A stretch of 64,000 nucleotides of DNA. It comes from Limnoperna fortunei. Lineage: Eukaryota > Mollusca > Bivalvia > Mytilida > Modiolidae. The position numbers were made by a program, and so were the translations under genes. Numbering within the stretch: the first letter of the stretch is position 1; each line of letters opens with the position of its first letter. The DNA is taken from positions 37,775,222 through 37,839,221 of the forward strand of contig OX104117.1 in NCBI GenBank assembly GCA_944474755.1. The letters run 5' to 3'. Below are positions 13,425-24,910 of the stretch, piece after piece. The notes below the pieces were generated by a model. It ran no database searches and was not told the DNA's origin. It saw only the letters and a program-made list of their open reading frames with translations.

Positions 13425-16400
13425 GTTAGTTTACTTTATTTATTTGAAGATGAAAAAGTTAGATTTTAAAGAAAAATTTCTAATTTTAAAGTCAGATAAG
13501 ATTGTTCATTGTTCAATACACGGCCGTGCAGATTTAGCAACAAAAAAAAAAAAAAGAAAGAAAGAAAACCAAAAAAAAAAACAAGAAAAAAATTAACACC
13601 CATTCCCAACTCACCTACCCCCCAAAACCCCAACAAGTTACTTCATGCATAAATGCTCACCCATTCATGACTCGTTTCCTTCTATAAATCTGAAATACCG
13701 GTCAATATTAATTTGGGGGAGGGGTTGGGACCGGTGCATTTCAAATTATCATGTTTGAAAAAGACTATGTCATATCTATGACAGTAGTTTGTTTTTAAAT
13801 TAAAACGTCAGAAAAATATTTTTCTTTTTTTTCATTGATGTTATGAAAAAGCGTTTTGTCCTGTCAGTGTTGAAAACAACATAACTTGGAGTCCTATGTA
13901 TATGCATGCATGAAAAAATACTAGCATGTGTCCTATTGCATTTTGTACCGGTCCCGTCACCCCAATAAATATTAACCGGTCCCTAACTGCTGAGAAAGTT
14001 TCAGCTATGGAAGTTAAAAACGCAACAGATTGCTATACATCGATAAAAGAGCGTAAAATTACTATACGCCAGTAAAAGAGCGTAAAATCCAACCCGTTCT
14101 TGCCATGTTATCGAATATTTTTCTCAGTTTGGCTACAAGACGATATATGTCATTGCATATTACAGTATCCTTTTTCCTCGCATTATACATCCCATCGATA
14201 CCAGTATTGAAGGATATTTTGTGTTCTCTTTACCGTACCAATATATGTATTCTGCAGGATTGGTGGAAGAATCAACACTATTCCGTTCGGGGATGGTATA
14301 ATAGAACTAGGTGCTAACTGGATTCATGGTAAAGGGCAGGAGAATTCCATGTTAACCCTGGCAGAGTCAAAAGGAATAATTAAGAAGCCATACAAGCTTC
14401 TAGACAGGTAATAAAAACCCGTGAAAAATTATTACTTTGTATACGACATCCTCACAAGTCAGGGTTTCTGTATCCACAATGTGTCCACGAAACCCTGACA
14501 AGCTTAGCTAGGCAATTCCCCGGCTAGAAGATTTTCATATGACGTCAAACCTTCAAAATATCAACTAATGAAATTGCTTGACAGAAGCAAGTGTTTGGCA
14601 GTAGTAATTCTTACTCATTCTTGAGTGGGAAGAAAACGTAACGCAACTAATAAATAACGCGGTAATAACAAGCTATTAACACTACTGTACAAAATACACT
14701 GATTTTTACATGGTCTATGCAACACATCCGTTTGGTTTATTTACAATCGACATCGGGATATCCCCTAACCAAATCGAGAATGAAAGCGAGCTTTTGATTG
14801 GCTGCCTTAAGATATGATGTAGCCAATCAAAATATTTACTTTGAGCCCGGGAATTTCCTAGCTAAGTTTGTCAGGGTTTCGAGGACACTTACAGTGGACA
14901 TAGAAACCCTGACTTGTGAGGAAGTGTATACAAAACTAAATAAATGTTATGTTAATGGTAAAGTTTGACTTAACTGAGCCCAATCCACAAACACTATATA
15001 TACAACTATATGGCGGGAATCCTAAATCCGACGTCCCGTTTTGGCAGAATATCAAAACACGGGTATAATGCTCATTTTAAATGGTACATAAACTGGTGGA
15101 GACTGTCGGTAAAGCTGGTATAGTATACAATTATCACCCTAGTTGGTGTGTGACCCGGTGATTTCTTTCCCCGAGAAAGTAAGGTCACCCGAGAGTGACC
15201 TTACTTTTCGAGGGGAAAGAAATGCCAGGTCACATATCATCTAGGGTGATAACTGTTATATTATATCGAATATTTAAATGAAAACAATTCAATATTTGCA
15301 ACATATTTTGGACATTTAAACCTTTTTCCACAGGAAAAAATCCAGCCCGTACAATGTAGACAGAAGCATGTTAACATATACTACTGTTTTGTTTGAATGT
15401 TTTTTTATCCAAACATCTCAATTTTGTTAAAGTGTCATTATTTTATGCACTTGAAGAATGATGGACACCAAGTGATGGCAAACATGATTTTTTAGATGCA
15501 AAATCTTGCACGAGGGTGACCTTACCATGCGACCCAACGGTTACCGGTTGACCCAGCGAAATATCACATGCATGTCACGTGACGGCATCTAAGCGAATCA
15601 AAATAAAGATTTCTATATGAGTATATAATATAAGCAAGTGTAAGGCTGGAGATTTGTTTTGAAGCAATCTAATTATACACCTCGCCTAAGTTAAGCAACA
15701 CCCTATTATTTTCCAGGGATTCATTTAAGATTTTCTAAATTTTAATATTTTTTAAAGAATGACAATTTATTGAACATTAATGACAAATGAAACATACAAA
15801 CAACATGTTTACAGTCGCTTTACTTATTGGTTGATGGAAAAATGTTCAAAGCAAAGATATAAATAACAGTGCAAATATAACTTTCAATAGTCAAAAAATA
15901 AATTTCCATACTTCAATTTCATGAACTTAAGGTAAACACATCATCAAAGGTCAACGTTCAAGGAAAGAAAGTCACCTTTAAATGTGTTAAACGCAAAAAT
16001 ACTTAGTAAGTCGTGTAACCACCACGCTTCCGGAACAGTCCTCATGCTGTTGACTAATCGACGAAGTGTAGCATGTGGTAAATTCTGCCATTTTGACAAG
16101 CAGGTGCTCTGTTATTGATTTTACGTCCAATGATATCCCACAAATGTACAATTTGGATTCATATCGGTCGACATAGATGGCCATGGAAGATGCTCAATAG
16201 CTTCCCTTTCGATAACATCACGTACAATTGTAGCTCGGTGAGGTCTTGCGTTGTCATCCATAAAGATGGGTTTGTTACCAAGTGCATGATTGTCAAAATG
16301 TGGCACAATAATAGTGTTAATGACGTCATTTCGATATTTCTGCCCTGTCATTGTCCCATCAACCACATACAGATTCAGTTTACATTCGTATGAAAAGCCT

Positions 16401-19400
16401 CTCCACACCCCGCCAAACGCTGTAGTGCCTAGGATGTTCTGGTTGTAAGCAGTGCCTCGTTGTATCCAAACGCGCATGCGCCCATCAATATGACGAAAAA
16501 GGAATCTGCTTTCGTCGGTCCAGTGTACTCGTCGCCAGATTCGAATATGCCAATTGCGGTGATATCGCGCCCACTCTGAACGTGCATGGCGATGTCTCTG
16601 TGTCAACAGTGGACGTTTCAAGGGACGACGAGCTCTCAACCTTGCATTGTTTAGGCGCCTGTTAACTGTTCGAACGGCGACGATGGTTGCAATATTCCAA
16701 TCGACACGAATTGTGACCTTTGAACTAAACGACGCTTACCCACGGTAACGTAATGTTATTGAAGACAAGCCTGAATTCTGTTGGACAAAAATAGTAAAAA
16801 ATTCTGCGTTCGAACAATGTACTATAGTATACTTCGAAAAGCATCCTATTTGCATTTCCCAACAATTATTCCAGCAGACTGGTGTTTTTAAACAATTGGT
16901 AGTCGTAATTTTACTTAGAATTATTTTTAAGCCAAAAGAATGCCATTCAGAACTGATAAACAATAATTACATGATAAAACCATATGACGTGTAATTTTTG
17001 CGAATTTCGTATGGGATTGAATCGTATTTGCTTTATTGACCATCGTATCTGTAAACAATCCTCACGCTGGTGATGTATTTACACCATATTTTCTTCGTTT
17101 GACCTCCTGACACACGCACTCTCTCTCCCTATCGTGAAATTATTGTCATACAAATGATCCTACACAAAGGTAAGTAGGTCATTGGTAATTGTACGAACGC
17201 CAAGTGACTAGTATGAGACACAGTAGTTCGATAACACATTTTGTTTACTATACACACAGCGCATAGAATTTAGAGTAAAATTCACTGATTGTTTCGTTGC
17301 ATTTATTTTTTTTTGGACCATACGGTTTATCTTACCCCCCCCCCCCCCATTTTTGGGAAAGCAAAAAATAGGTGCTGTTTTGAAATTTTAAAATGTTAAC
17401 TAACTTGTTTTCGAGTTAATATATACGATACATCCCAAGAAAAAACCTACAACTCCGAATATACATAGAAAGGTTTGTTTGTTTTCATAACTCAAATCAT
17501 TGCATTGTATCACACGTGGCGTTATAACTAATTTCAGGTACGGTTTACTGAGCTATTGCGCGATAATTAGTTCGATGTTTGCATTTACCGAAGTAAGTAC
17601 TTTCTATCTGTAATATTGTTTTGACTATTTTTCAGGTGAAAAACAGTATGTTTTGTAGTGCGAAATGTAATAATTTTGTTCTTTGCATTTGACATCCTCA
17701 CAAGTCAGGGTTTCTGTGTCCACATGTGTCCACGAACCCCTGACAAACTTCGCTAGGAAATTCCCGGGCTCATAGTCACTATTTTGATTGGCTACATCAT
17801 ACCTTGATGTAGCCAATCAAAAGCTCGCTTTCATTCGCGGCTTGGTTAGGGGATATCCCGATGTCGATTGTAAATAAACCAAAACGGATGTGTTGCATAG
17901 ACCATGTAAAAGTCAGTTCATTTTGTACAGTAGTGTTAATAGTTTGTTATTACCGCGTTATTTATTAGTTGCGTTACGTTTTCTTCCCACTCAAGAATGA
18001 GTAAGAATGACTTCTGCCAAACACTTGCTTCTTTCAAGCAATTTCATTGGTTGATATTTTGAAGGTTTGACGTCATACGAAAATCTTCTAGCCCGGGAAT
18101 ATCCTAGCTAAGTTTGTCAGGGGTTCGTGGACACATGTGGACACAAAACCCCTGACTTGTGAGGATGTGCATTTGAATAAAAATATAATTCTGTTCATAT
18201 ATTCGTACGCGATCAAGCTGGCTAGTGTTGTATTCATTACATTATGTGCACGTGATTATGTGTCATAACCATTTATTGTAAATCACGTGTTGTAAATGTG
18301 TTTAACAAATAAACATTCCGTACTATTATCATAAATGCACATTAAATCTGCTCTCATCTGAATTTAATTATATAACAAGAAAAGGTATGCGTTAAACCCA
18401 TATCCAGAGATGTTCGATTTATATGTTATAGGTGTATCCCATTTGGTTTAATAGTTTTTTTTTCAATTTGTTTTATTTAAAATTTTATCATATGCTGTAA
18501 AGGCAGGGGCGTAGCTAGACTAGTTACAATGTGGATTCACAAAGAACTAGTGGGGTCCGGGTATGCACCCCGGAATATTTTTGAAAACAATGGTGCAATT
18601 TGGAGAATTCTAAAGTGGTTTATTTAGAACTGAAATGGACAGTTTATTGATTACAGGGATAGATTGCAATTTTGTTCTTAAATTAATGTGGATTCAGCCG
18701 CGTACTCGCGTATAGGCAGCTACGCCCCTGAAAGGGATGCAAATATAGACGATTGTGAAAGGCAAGAAATAATCATCTTGATTATAATATCTCAACTTTG
18801 AGAAGAGTACTGTAATAAAAAAAGCAAAGTTTTCGAAGAACATATATATATTGTTTACCAATAAAAATACATTGACCATAGTCAAGTGGTTCTGTGGGGG
18901 AAAATGTGAATGTAAGATCGGCAGTTATCGCGTCCTCGGAAAATCAAAGAAAACATACCGACAAGTTACAATTTTTATTGATTTAATTTTACTGTAATTA
19001 CAATTGTTTCAAAAGATTTGCCATTAAATGTATTTTAAACGTCAAACTAGCATTCATGTGCATAAACCGATTGCAAAGAACTTTATAAAATTTTCAGAAT
19101 TTAAAATAAAAAAAAAACAATTAGAAGAAGAGTCTTATTTTGCAAAACAATTGATGAGATTATTAACTTTTACAATTATTTTCAACAATATAAACTGTTG
19201 ATGACCTTTATCAAACAATCAATCTATTTTCTCTATAAAGCATGACCAATACACGTTTATTGACGTTCTTTTATTGGTTTTAGATCAAGTTGAATCCAAT
19301 TATCATCATAACAAATGCTTATCTATGTTTCATTTAAATTGTTGTCAGCAACGAATAAAACAGCGAAATTTATTGCGTCACGTTTAAGAAATTAAGGTCC

Positions 19401-22400
19401 GTAACACCGTTTGTTAGCGCTAAAACACTTAAAGACATTTAAATAATGTGTCATAACTGCTAAAATACATTGTTTGTTTGTTTGTTTGATGGTGTTTAAC
19501 GCCACTTTCAGCAATTTTTCAGCTATATCATGGCGTCCAGTTTTTATTGGGGGAGGAAGCCGGAGTACCCGGAGAAAACCCCCGTCCTGCGGTAGGAAAA
19601 CTGGCAATCCTTGTCAATTAAGATTGGAGTCGAGTACGACCTGCCTGCAGTGAGAATCGAACCCGCAATCTCAGTGTTGACAGACCACGTGATCAATAGT
19701 AGACGAACTACCTTGACCACTCGGCCACCGAGGCCCCCCTAAAATACATTGAAAAGCACTTCAGAACATCATTAATATATTACTTATATTTAAGAAGGCA
19801 AAATAATTTAAAATGCAGTGCCTTTATTGTACGTAACATATAATGTACGTAATGTTAATGTATGTAACGGTAATTTACGTTACATTACATGTGATGTTAT
19901 ATATTATGTTCCATTACACTATTTATTGTAGATGAGTTTGAGCCAATAAAATTATTTATATTTGTATTTGTATTTTAATAATCTCTCATATTACAATACA
20001 AAATGGGTTCCTGTTTTAATCCTCCATTTACTTTAATTGAGTTTCCCCGATATGGTTCAACCATATCTTCTCTTGTTTATTTACTATGTTGGTCTACTTC
20101 TGAAATAGCTTTTCATTTGGAGATATGTAAAAATGTATATTGTTAGCTTTCTTTGCGTCCGTCGTCATTCACGTGCAGACAGGAGATGGAGCTCTAATTG
20201 CAAAGTCTCTTTTGGATAATACCCTATTATTTAATAACATTGTTTTTAAAATCCATGTAGCAACCTTCTTATATTATAGCCTTATTTTGATTGGATACAG
20301 TTCGCATCACGTTAATTATTTACACACATCAATGAAAGAAAACGTTAATGTTTCTTGTCTCTCTCTTTCGTTTGATATTTTGTTTAAAGTTTTTTTCTTA
20401 TTGATGTTTGTGTAGTTTCCGTTCTACCTTACATACATCTCTACGATTTATATGCGTCGAATATCTTTTTTAAAGATAGTACTTGTTTCAAACTAATCAT
20501 TTCGGAATCGATATTAGTACAGCATTTCGTAAATTTTGATTGTAAGAAGTTATGACCACTTAAGTTCCGATTGTCTACACGACCGCTGGAAGTAGGAAAG
20601 CGCATGGAAGCAAGTCCGATTACCCCAACAACACCAGATTTTATACTATTGTTAAACTCTATTTTAATTAAGGGGTAATTAAGCTGACATTACATAGTTC
20701 AGACACTCTCGCGATCTGAGGTTTCAGAAAACTTGTTCCAGGTTTCTCTTTAAATTAAATAGTTGGATATCAATGAATTGGTAATAAAATATTCTCTAAA
20801 AATTAATAAAAAATACTTCTGTGCTTTTTTTTAAGTTGTTTTTATTTGTGCTGACGTATTGTGAAAATCTTACGAATCAATATATTTATCTTTCCTAATA
20901 AATATTAGTCTTTATATCATTTGACCGGAGATTTGCATGTTTTTACAAATTGAATCCAAAGTTGAAATTTCACTGTACGTAATACTCCAACAGACAACCC
21001 TTCCGGTCAAGTTTTAAATAATTTAAATCAATATAATTTAAATCATTTAATATTCATTACGTAGAAATAACGTTATTATCTCTCAGAAACCGTTAATATA
21101 GCATCTATATGTTATAAATCAATATACGTGTACATCGATATCGTTCAAAAGTTATAGCCAAAAATAAACAAAAAAAACGCTTCAGGTTTTTCCACCCTTT
21201 TGCATTTTAGGGACTACTGATAAAGCTTCACGACCTCTATAGCGTCTGTTAGTTCTCGTATTTTGTCCGTCTGTTTCTAAAAATGTATGTTTTTATCTTT
21301 TAACGTCTGTTATTAAAATTGTATGTCTGTTTTTGTTTTTTGTGTGTCTCTTTTTAGTTTATTTAGTTTTTAGTTCGTTTTTGTCCAAATGGTTGTCTGT
21401 TCTTAAAGGTTACGTCTATTTTTTTCTTTTTAATATCTGCTAGTAAAATTTTATGTATGTTTTTAATTTTGTTAATTTTTACCCGAATGGCTGCCCATAA
21501 CTATACTATAGGTTCAATTAGATTGGTTTGTTTAAATGTTTTAACATGTATTTGCATCGCTTTATTTATTTGTAGAATATAACGCGAACATGATTATTTA
21601 CATAAAATCTTCCACGCGGCGACAATATTAAATATTTGTTAGCATTGCTTAGTATTATACGTCAGATGTACTTACTGTCGGGCAGGCCAAAAGGCACTAA
21701 TAATAATAATGTTACGTGGATACTGCAAGTCAGTATTATAATCAATTTCTGACACTGAGAATTATTTGTAGCAGTCTAATAAGGGGGAGTAAGGAAATAG
21801 ATTTGCTTCTAATTAGACTGCTACAAATAATTCTCAGTGTCAGAAATTGATTATAATACTGACTTGCAGTATCCACGTAACATTATTATTATTAGTGCCT
21901 TTTGGCCTGCCCGACAGTAAGTACATCTGACGTATAATACTAAGCAATGCTAACAAATACTGTAAAAAGTTAAATATCACGCCAGACTGAATGGTGTAAC
22001 AAAGTATGGTCACATTTGGCTCAAGTCCATCTAACCCGCCCCACCTCGCCCCTCAACCTCAAGTTAGGCGCCTTATATCCTTCAGCGTGTTCTCAATTAT
22101 GCAATACGGTAAATATTAGTGCATGCGTAATAACGTATTTTTTCAGTAGTGAGCATAATAATCGTCACCTAAAAGTAAATTAAATTAATTTGTGTACTTT
22201 GTAGCTATAAAGGACAGTGGCTTTCAGAAAAGGGGACGTCCTTTAAAAAAGGAAAGTTACAACGTGCAGTGGATATTTTTGAGAAAATCGAAGAAGAATT
22301 GGACGATGGGTGCGATGCTGGTCCCAGAACATCATGTAAAGATTATTTTGAAAAACGTTTAGCAGAGGAGATGAGAAATTTTGGAAATGACGACAAAATA

Positions 22401-23330
22401 GATTTGAAACCTGTTTTCAATTCATTAATAGCCTCTTTCGGGTTGTACGTAGGAGACGATGCAAATCGTGTGTCTGCAAAACTGTACGAGATAGGCGGGG
22501 ATATATCTGACCATGATATTGAAATACCAAATGGTTACAGCGTAATTCTTAAAACACTGCAAGACGAAATTCCTGAAAATTCCATAAAAGTCCAAAGATT
22601 TGTTACAAGTATTACCTGGGATAACTTACCAGACCACACAGGTGTAAAGGTAGTTTGTAAATTTGGCGATGATCTTGAAGAGTACTTTGCTGACCATGTG
22701 ATCATCACGTGTTCACTTGGACATTTAAAGCAGTATCATAAATCCCTGTTTCAACCGACCCTACCAAAAGATAAAATTGATGCAATTGAAAGAATGGGAT
22801 TTGGCAACGTCGGCAAAATATTTTTACAATATGAGAGTCCATTTTGGGTAAAAGGGGGTGGTGGATTCAAACTTGCGCTTGAAAGCTATGATACTCAAAA
22901 CGAAAAACTTTGGCATAAATCCATTTGTGAGTTTTCAGAAGTTTTGACGTGCCCTAATACACTTTTAGCATGGGTTCATGGTAACGGAGTGCGATACATG
23001 GAATCTTTGCCAGAGAAAGAGCTTGGCGACCTGTGTACAGAAATACTTCGAAGGTTCCTGCAAGACGACAAAATTCCGGAACCAATTCAAGTTCGCAAAT
23101 CTTCCTGGAGTACTGATCCTTTATTTCTTGGAGCTTATAGTTATTTCGCCGTTAATTCGAAGTCATCAGACATTGCAGATATTGCAAAGCCGTTATTGAG
23201 AAATAACAAGCCAGTCGTTTGTTTTGCTGGGGAGGCCACCGATATTAAATGGTTCTCATTCACTCAAGGCGCCAGAACATCGGGTATCCGAGAAGCTAGA
23301 CGATTAGTTCGTTTGCATTTAGGGCGTTAA
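13306..23330 (+). CDS. FAD-dependent polyamine/spermine oxidase-like amine oxidase, copy A
   Basis: Three coding exons join in frame: 13306-13424, 14258-14407 and 22205-23330 (464 aa). Introns are GT/AG, 833 bases and about 7.8 kb. The N-terminus has the dinucleotide-binding motif GAGAAG (about residues 12-17), the acidic strand end ILEA, and IGGRIN across the exon 1/2 junction. Exon 2 has ELGANWIHG, typical of polyamine oxidases. The C-terminus has FAGEATDIKWFSFTQGAR, the second FAD-contacting block. Members of this flavin amine oxidase family oxidise spermine, spermidine or N1-acetylated polyamines, releasing hydrogen peroxide. Which substrate is used here cannot be read from the sequence. 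Length suits the family (about 470-550 aa). I see no signal peptide and no clear PTS1 tail (it ends LHLGR). The ATG chosen is the one conserved in copy B. Intron 2 is swollen by transposons. Confidence 0.85.
13425..14257 (+). other. Oxidase A intron 1
   Basis: 833 bases with an A-rich simple stretch (about 13540-13595). The matching intron in copy B is about 2.2 kb because of a pearl-like insertion. There is no other element here. Confidence 0.7.
14258..14407 (+). CDS. Oxidase A coding exon 2
   Basis: 150 bases, acceptor TTCTGCAG, donor ACAG|GTAATA. It completes the GGRIN motif and encodes ELGANWIHGKGQENSML. Both splice phases agree with exons 1 and 3, and the exon is the same length in copy B. 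Confidence 0.85.
14447..14924. mobile_element. MITE family M1 (CATCCTCACAAGTCAGGG), long form, 9-base TSD
   Basis: 478-base element with long inverted ends (CATCCTCACAAGTCAGGG inward; right end CCCTGACTTGTGAGGAAG). The flanks TGTATACGA (14438-14446) and TGTATACAA (14925-14933) match at 8 of 9 positions. Internally it matches 17693-18167 in reverse orientation. The corresponding intron position in copy B (about 49260) is empty. It encodes no protein. A 9-base duplication suggests a Mutator-like transposase source (inference). Confidence 0.85.
14934..15129. other. Oxidase A intron 2, unassigned stretch
   Basis: Paralogous to about 49270-49470 of copy B intron 2. I see no feature in it. Confidence 0.5.
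15130..15253. repeat. Palindromic MITE-like hairpin
   Basis: Two ~58-base arms (TTATCACCCTAG...AAAGTAAGGTCACC and its complement) around a 5-base loop CGAGA, with a handful of mismatches. Only in unit A. Similar short phrases (GGGTGACCTTACCATGCGACC) reappear at about 15510-15540. Confidence 0.75.
15254..15677. other. Oxidase A intron 2, unassigned stretch
   Basis: The only signal is the AGGGTGACCTTAC phrase shared with the hairpin just upstream, so this may be the remains of a longer related element. No gene seen. Confidence 0.4.
15678..16740 (-). mobile_element. Truncated Tc1/mariner-type transposon
   Basis: The element's 3' end appears at 15678 as CACCTCGCCTAAGTTAAGC following a TA dinucleotide. 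The transposase remnant follows on the minus strand. I find no matching inverted end to the right as far as 17.7 kb, so the 5' end looks lost. It is absent from oxidase B intron 2. Confidence 0.65.
15960..16720 (-). pseudogene. Tc1-like DDE transposase, broken
   Basis: The minus-strand frame shows, in order, a helix-turn-helix region (TVNRRLNNARLRARRPLKR), the first catalytic block WTDESRF, a GGVW stretch, the second catalytic block MDDNARPHRA, and LPWPSMSTDMNP. Just after this (about 16150-16157) a single-base insertion shifts the frame. In the shifted frame, the codon where the third acidic residue is expected reads Val. Beyond it WDIIGRK and a final RKRGGYTTY-like tail are still visible, with stops and a deletion between. 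Tc1-family transposases cut and paste DNA at TA sites. This copy cannot be active. Confidence 0.85.
16741..17692. other. Oxidase A intron 2, unassigned stretch
   Basis: I see no gene and no inverted repeat. There is a C-homopolymer run at about 17335-17350. Absent from oxidase B, so probably part of inserted DNA whose ends I cannot define. Confidence 0.4.
17693..18167. mobile_element. MITE family M1, long form, perfect 9-base TSD
   Basis: 475 bases, ends CATCCTCACAAGTCAGGG and CCCTGACTTGTGAGGATG, flanked by TGCATTTGA on both sides (17684-17692 and 18168-18176). It is the reverse-orientation relative of 14447-14924. Both share an inner segment with a TTGATTGGCTACATCA motif. No coding capacity. 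Confidence 0.9.
18371..19212 (+). repeat. Local duplicate, copy 2 (partner 11426-11690)
   Basis: The outer parts match 11426-11690. The middle holds an AT-rich stretch shared with unit B (42130-42250) and a hAT-like MITE. Confidence 0.7.
18504..18730. mobile_element. hAT-like MITE
   Basis: 227 bases with inverted termini CAGGGGCGTAGCT and AGCTACGCCCCTG. AAAGG flanks both ends. The homologous sequence of unit B (about 42172) has CTGTAAAGGAATAC without the element, confirming an insertion. CAGGGG termini are typical of hAT elements. The short duplication makes the superfamily tentative. Confidence 0.65.
19213..19460. other. Oxidase A intron 2, no feature seen
   Basis: AT-rich; nothing recognised. 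Confidence 0.4.
19473..19739 (-). mobile_element. tRNA-derived SINE, full length, 12-base TSD
   Basis: Read on the minus strand: a tRNA-like head (GGCCTCGGTGGCCGAGTGG as A box, GGTTCGATTC as B box), then a core containing GGGTACTCCGGCTTCCTCC and AAAACTGGACGCCATGATA, then a (CAAA)n tail. Perfect flanking duplication TAAAATACATTG (19461-19472 and 19740-19751). This is the best-preserved copy of the family that recurs throughout the window. The type resembles bivalve core-containing SINEs. The exact family name is not checked. Confidence 0.9.
19752..21632. other. Oxidase A intron 2, no gene seen
   Basis: From about 20490 to 20640 it is paralogous to 51490-51620 of copy B. The stretch 21245-21480 is T-rich with loosely repeated GTCTGTT and TAAAATTTTATGT phrases. 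The open frame at 20140-20415 starts at a non-ATG codon and has no conserved partner in copy B. Confidence 0.5.
21633..21959. repeat. Perfect 148-base inverted repeat
   Basis: Left arm 21633-21780 and right arm 21812-21959 are exact reverse complements as far as I can read, separated by a 31-base loop. The arms start TATTTGTTAGCATTGC. No clear flanking duplication. It is absent from oxidase B and lies 245 bases before exon 3 of oxidase A. The lack of any mismatch means either very recent origin or arm homogenisation. Confidence 0.95.
22205..23330 (+). CDS. Oxidase A coding exon 3 (terminal)
   Basis: Acceptor TTTGTAG; the first base completes a Ser codon and the reading continues YKGQWLSEKG. 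It contains the middle substrate/FAD domain, including GFGNVGKIFLQYESPFW. The Lys there is a candidate for the flavin-associated lysine of the family, which I could not confirm. It also carries SWSTDPLFLGAYSY and the C-terminal FAGEAT block. It ends TAA with an AATAAA hexamer directly behind the stop (about 23332) and another at about 23443. Confidence 0.85.
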
Positions 23331-23880
23331 AAATAAAGCCATATTTAAGGTGGCGTCCTTTGCCGAAAGAGGAGGCCGCCGGAGAATCGTGAGAAACAAA
23401 ATACATGTAAATGAGAGTGGAGGCCGGGTAATCCTGAGAATTAAAATAAATGCGTGTACTGAAAAATATCCACATGTAAAGCATTACTAGCTATTTCTTG
23501 TTATAGAATATGTGCAAAAAATTCATTAAAACCTAACTTAAAAGTTGGATTGATTTATACGCTCAGTTTCGTGTTACATCACCAGTTGTGATTCTTCGCC
23601 CTACCATTCCCGGGTCCTGAGTGCAGTTACTAACCGTGAAATTCCATTAGTTGAAAAGCTAGTCGAAATTAATAAGTAAATATGGTTTCGTTCGTTATGA
23701 AAAGTAAAGTATCTAAATGGAAGATTGAATTATACTTCAAACAAAACACTCAACATATTATACCATGTTTCATAACAGGTCTCCTATTTGTTCGTCCTCT
23801 GTAAACCGACTTCAGAAAAACCCACATAACTAACATATCGCACAAACAGCTCAACGCCCAGTCTGTTGGGTCTAGACATC
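23331..23880 (+). other. 3' flank of oxidase A
   Basis: Paralogous to 52421-52920 and 53160-53340 of unit B, where a SINE interrupts it. No further coding seen. Confidence 0.5.
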
Positions 23881-24300
23881 GTATATCTTATACCGTGTGC
23901 CATACCAATACATAATATTGGAAATAAAATCGATTGGTGGATTGATTGATGTTTTTTACCAGCTAGCAGTATCGGCTATATTCAGGAAAATTTTGAATGC
24001 CAATGAAAGCGTATTGGGTATGAGTAGGGGCAAAAATGATCCTTTTGTAGCGGCTACAACGAGCCTGCTCTTCTCAGCATCTACAAAATGGGTCTTTGTC
24101 ATGCAAGTAGCGTGGCACTCTCCAAACACGTTACCCATTGTGGTCCGTGGTCAGGCTTTCCTTATTATGACAACGATAGAGTATCCCTATCCGCCATCTG
24201 GAATAGGACAATGCAGCTCTGTGGGGGTCGAGTACTGTGAACCCTCACAGTATGGTCCCATAACAGGGCGTGGAAGCTACATAATATTTAAAAAAAAAAT
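23881..24300 (+). repeat. Interspersed repeat R1 (GAGCAG/ATTGATTG family)
   Basis: Starts with an ATTGATTGATG stretch and an AGCAGTATCGGCTATATTCAGG block, then ATGCC..GGGTATGAGTAGGGGC, then AGCGTGGCACTCT..CACGTTACC and TGGTCCGTGGTCAGGC. Related copies are at 53370-53555 plus 57494-57720 (plus) and 55785-56125 (minus). The ATTG-rich end suggests the 3' end of a non-LTR retroelement, but this is not established. Confidence 0.6.
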
Positions 24301-24724
24301 AAAAATCGAGTGATAAATATTTAATTATTGGCAACTTGCCATATATGCTTCCATAAGAAAACCCAAAACGGTTTACAAAAGTGAATCCATGAACCTTATA
24401 TAAAAGGTCGTCTGATCAGCTTTGGTTAGTATTAAATACAAGAAGTTAATTAGGTTAAAGTTATTAAATTAATTGAATTATATGGTGAATCGAATTTTGT
24501 GCGTGTTATACACAACTAATTACGGTACTTATTACGTAAACGTTATTTAATAGTTATTCGATGAAACAAAACATTCTGTCAAACGAAATGCAGCAAATTA
24601 TGTATCAATTTTGGCTGATACACTTAGTAAGTTCATTTTATGTATTCAAAATAAAATCAAAACGCAGTATTTCATACAAAAATGCATTTCACCGAGTTGA
24701 ATTTTCAGATTTATTACATCAGTA

Positions 24725-24910
24725 TAAATAGTGGTCAAGTGGTAAGGTATGTAGTCGTCTGCTATTGATCACGCGCAGATCAACACTGAGGTTGCGGGTT
24801 CGAACATGACTGCGGACACAGAATTGACAAGGATGAGGATGGCCAGTTTTCCTGCTAAAGGTCGGGGGTTTCCCCGGGTACTCTGACTAAAAACTGGATG
24901 ATACGATAGC
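24725..24910 (+). mobile_element. tRNA-derived SINE, diverged
   Basis: Head GTGGTCAAGTGGTAAGG, B box GGTTCGAACAT, core GGGTACTCTGACT and AAAACTGGATGATA. The unit B partner is at 58218-58430. The insertion predates the block duplication. Confidence 0.7.

Noticed and set aside
19681..19738. tRNA gene on the minus strand
   Set aside because: A and B boxes are present, but the region is the head of a SINE with target duplication and cannot fold as a complete tRNA with matching acceptor stem.
20140..20415. Hydrophobic 91-codon frame in oxidase A intron 2
   Set aside because: Non-ATG start, composition expected from T-rich DNA, not conserved in the copy B intron.
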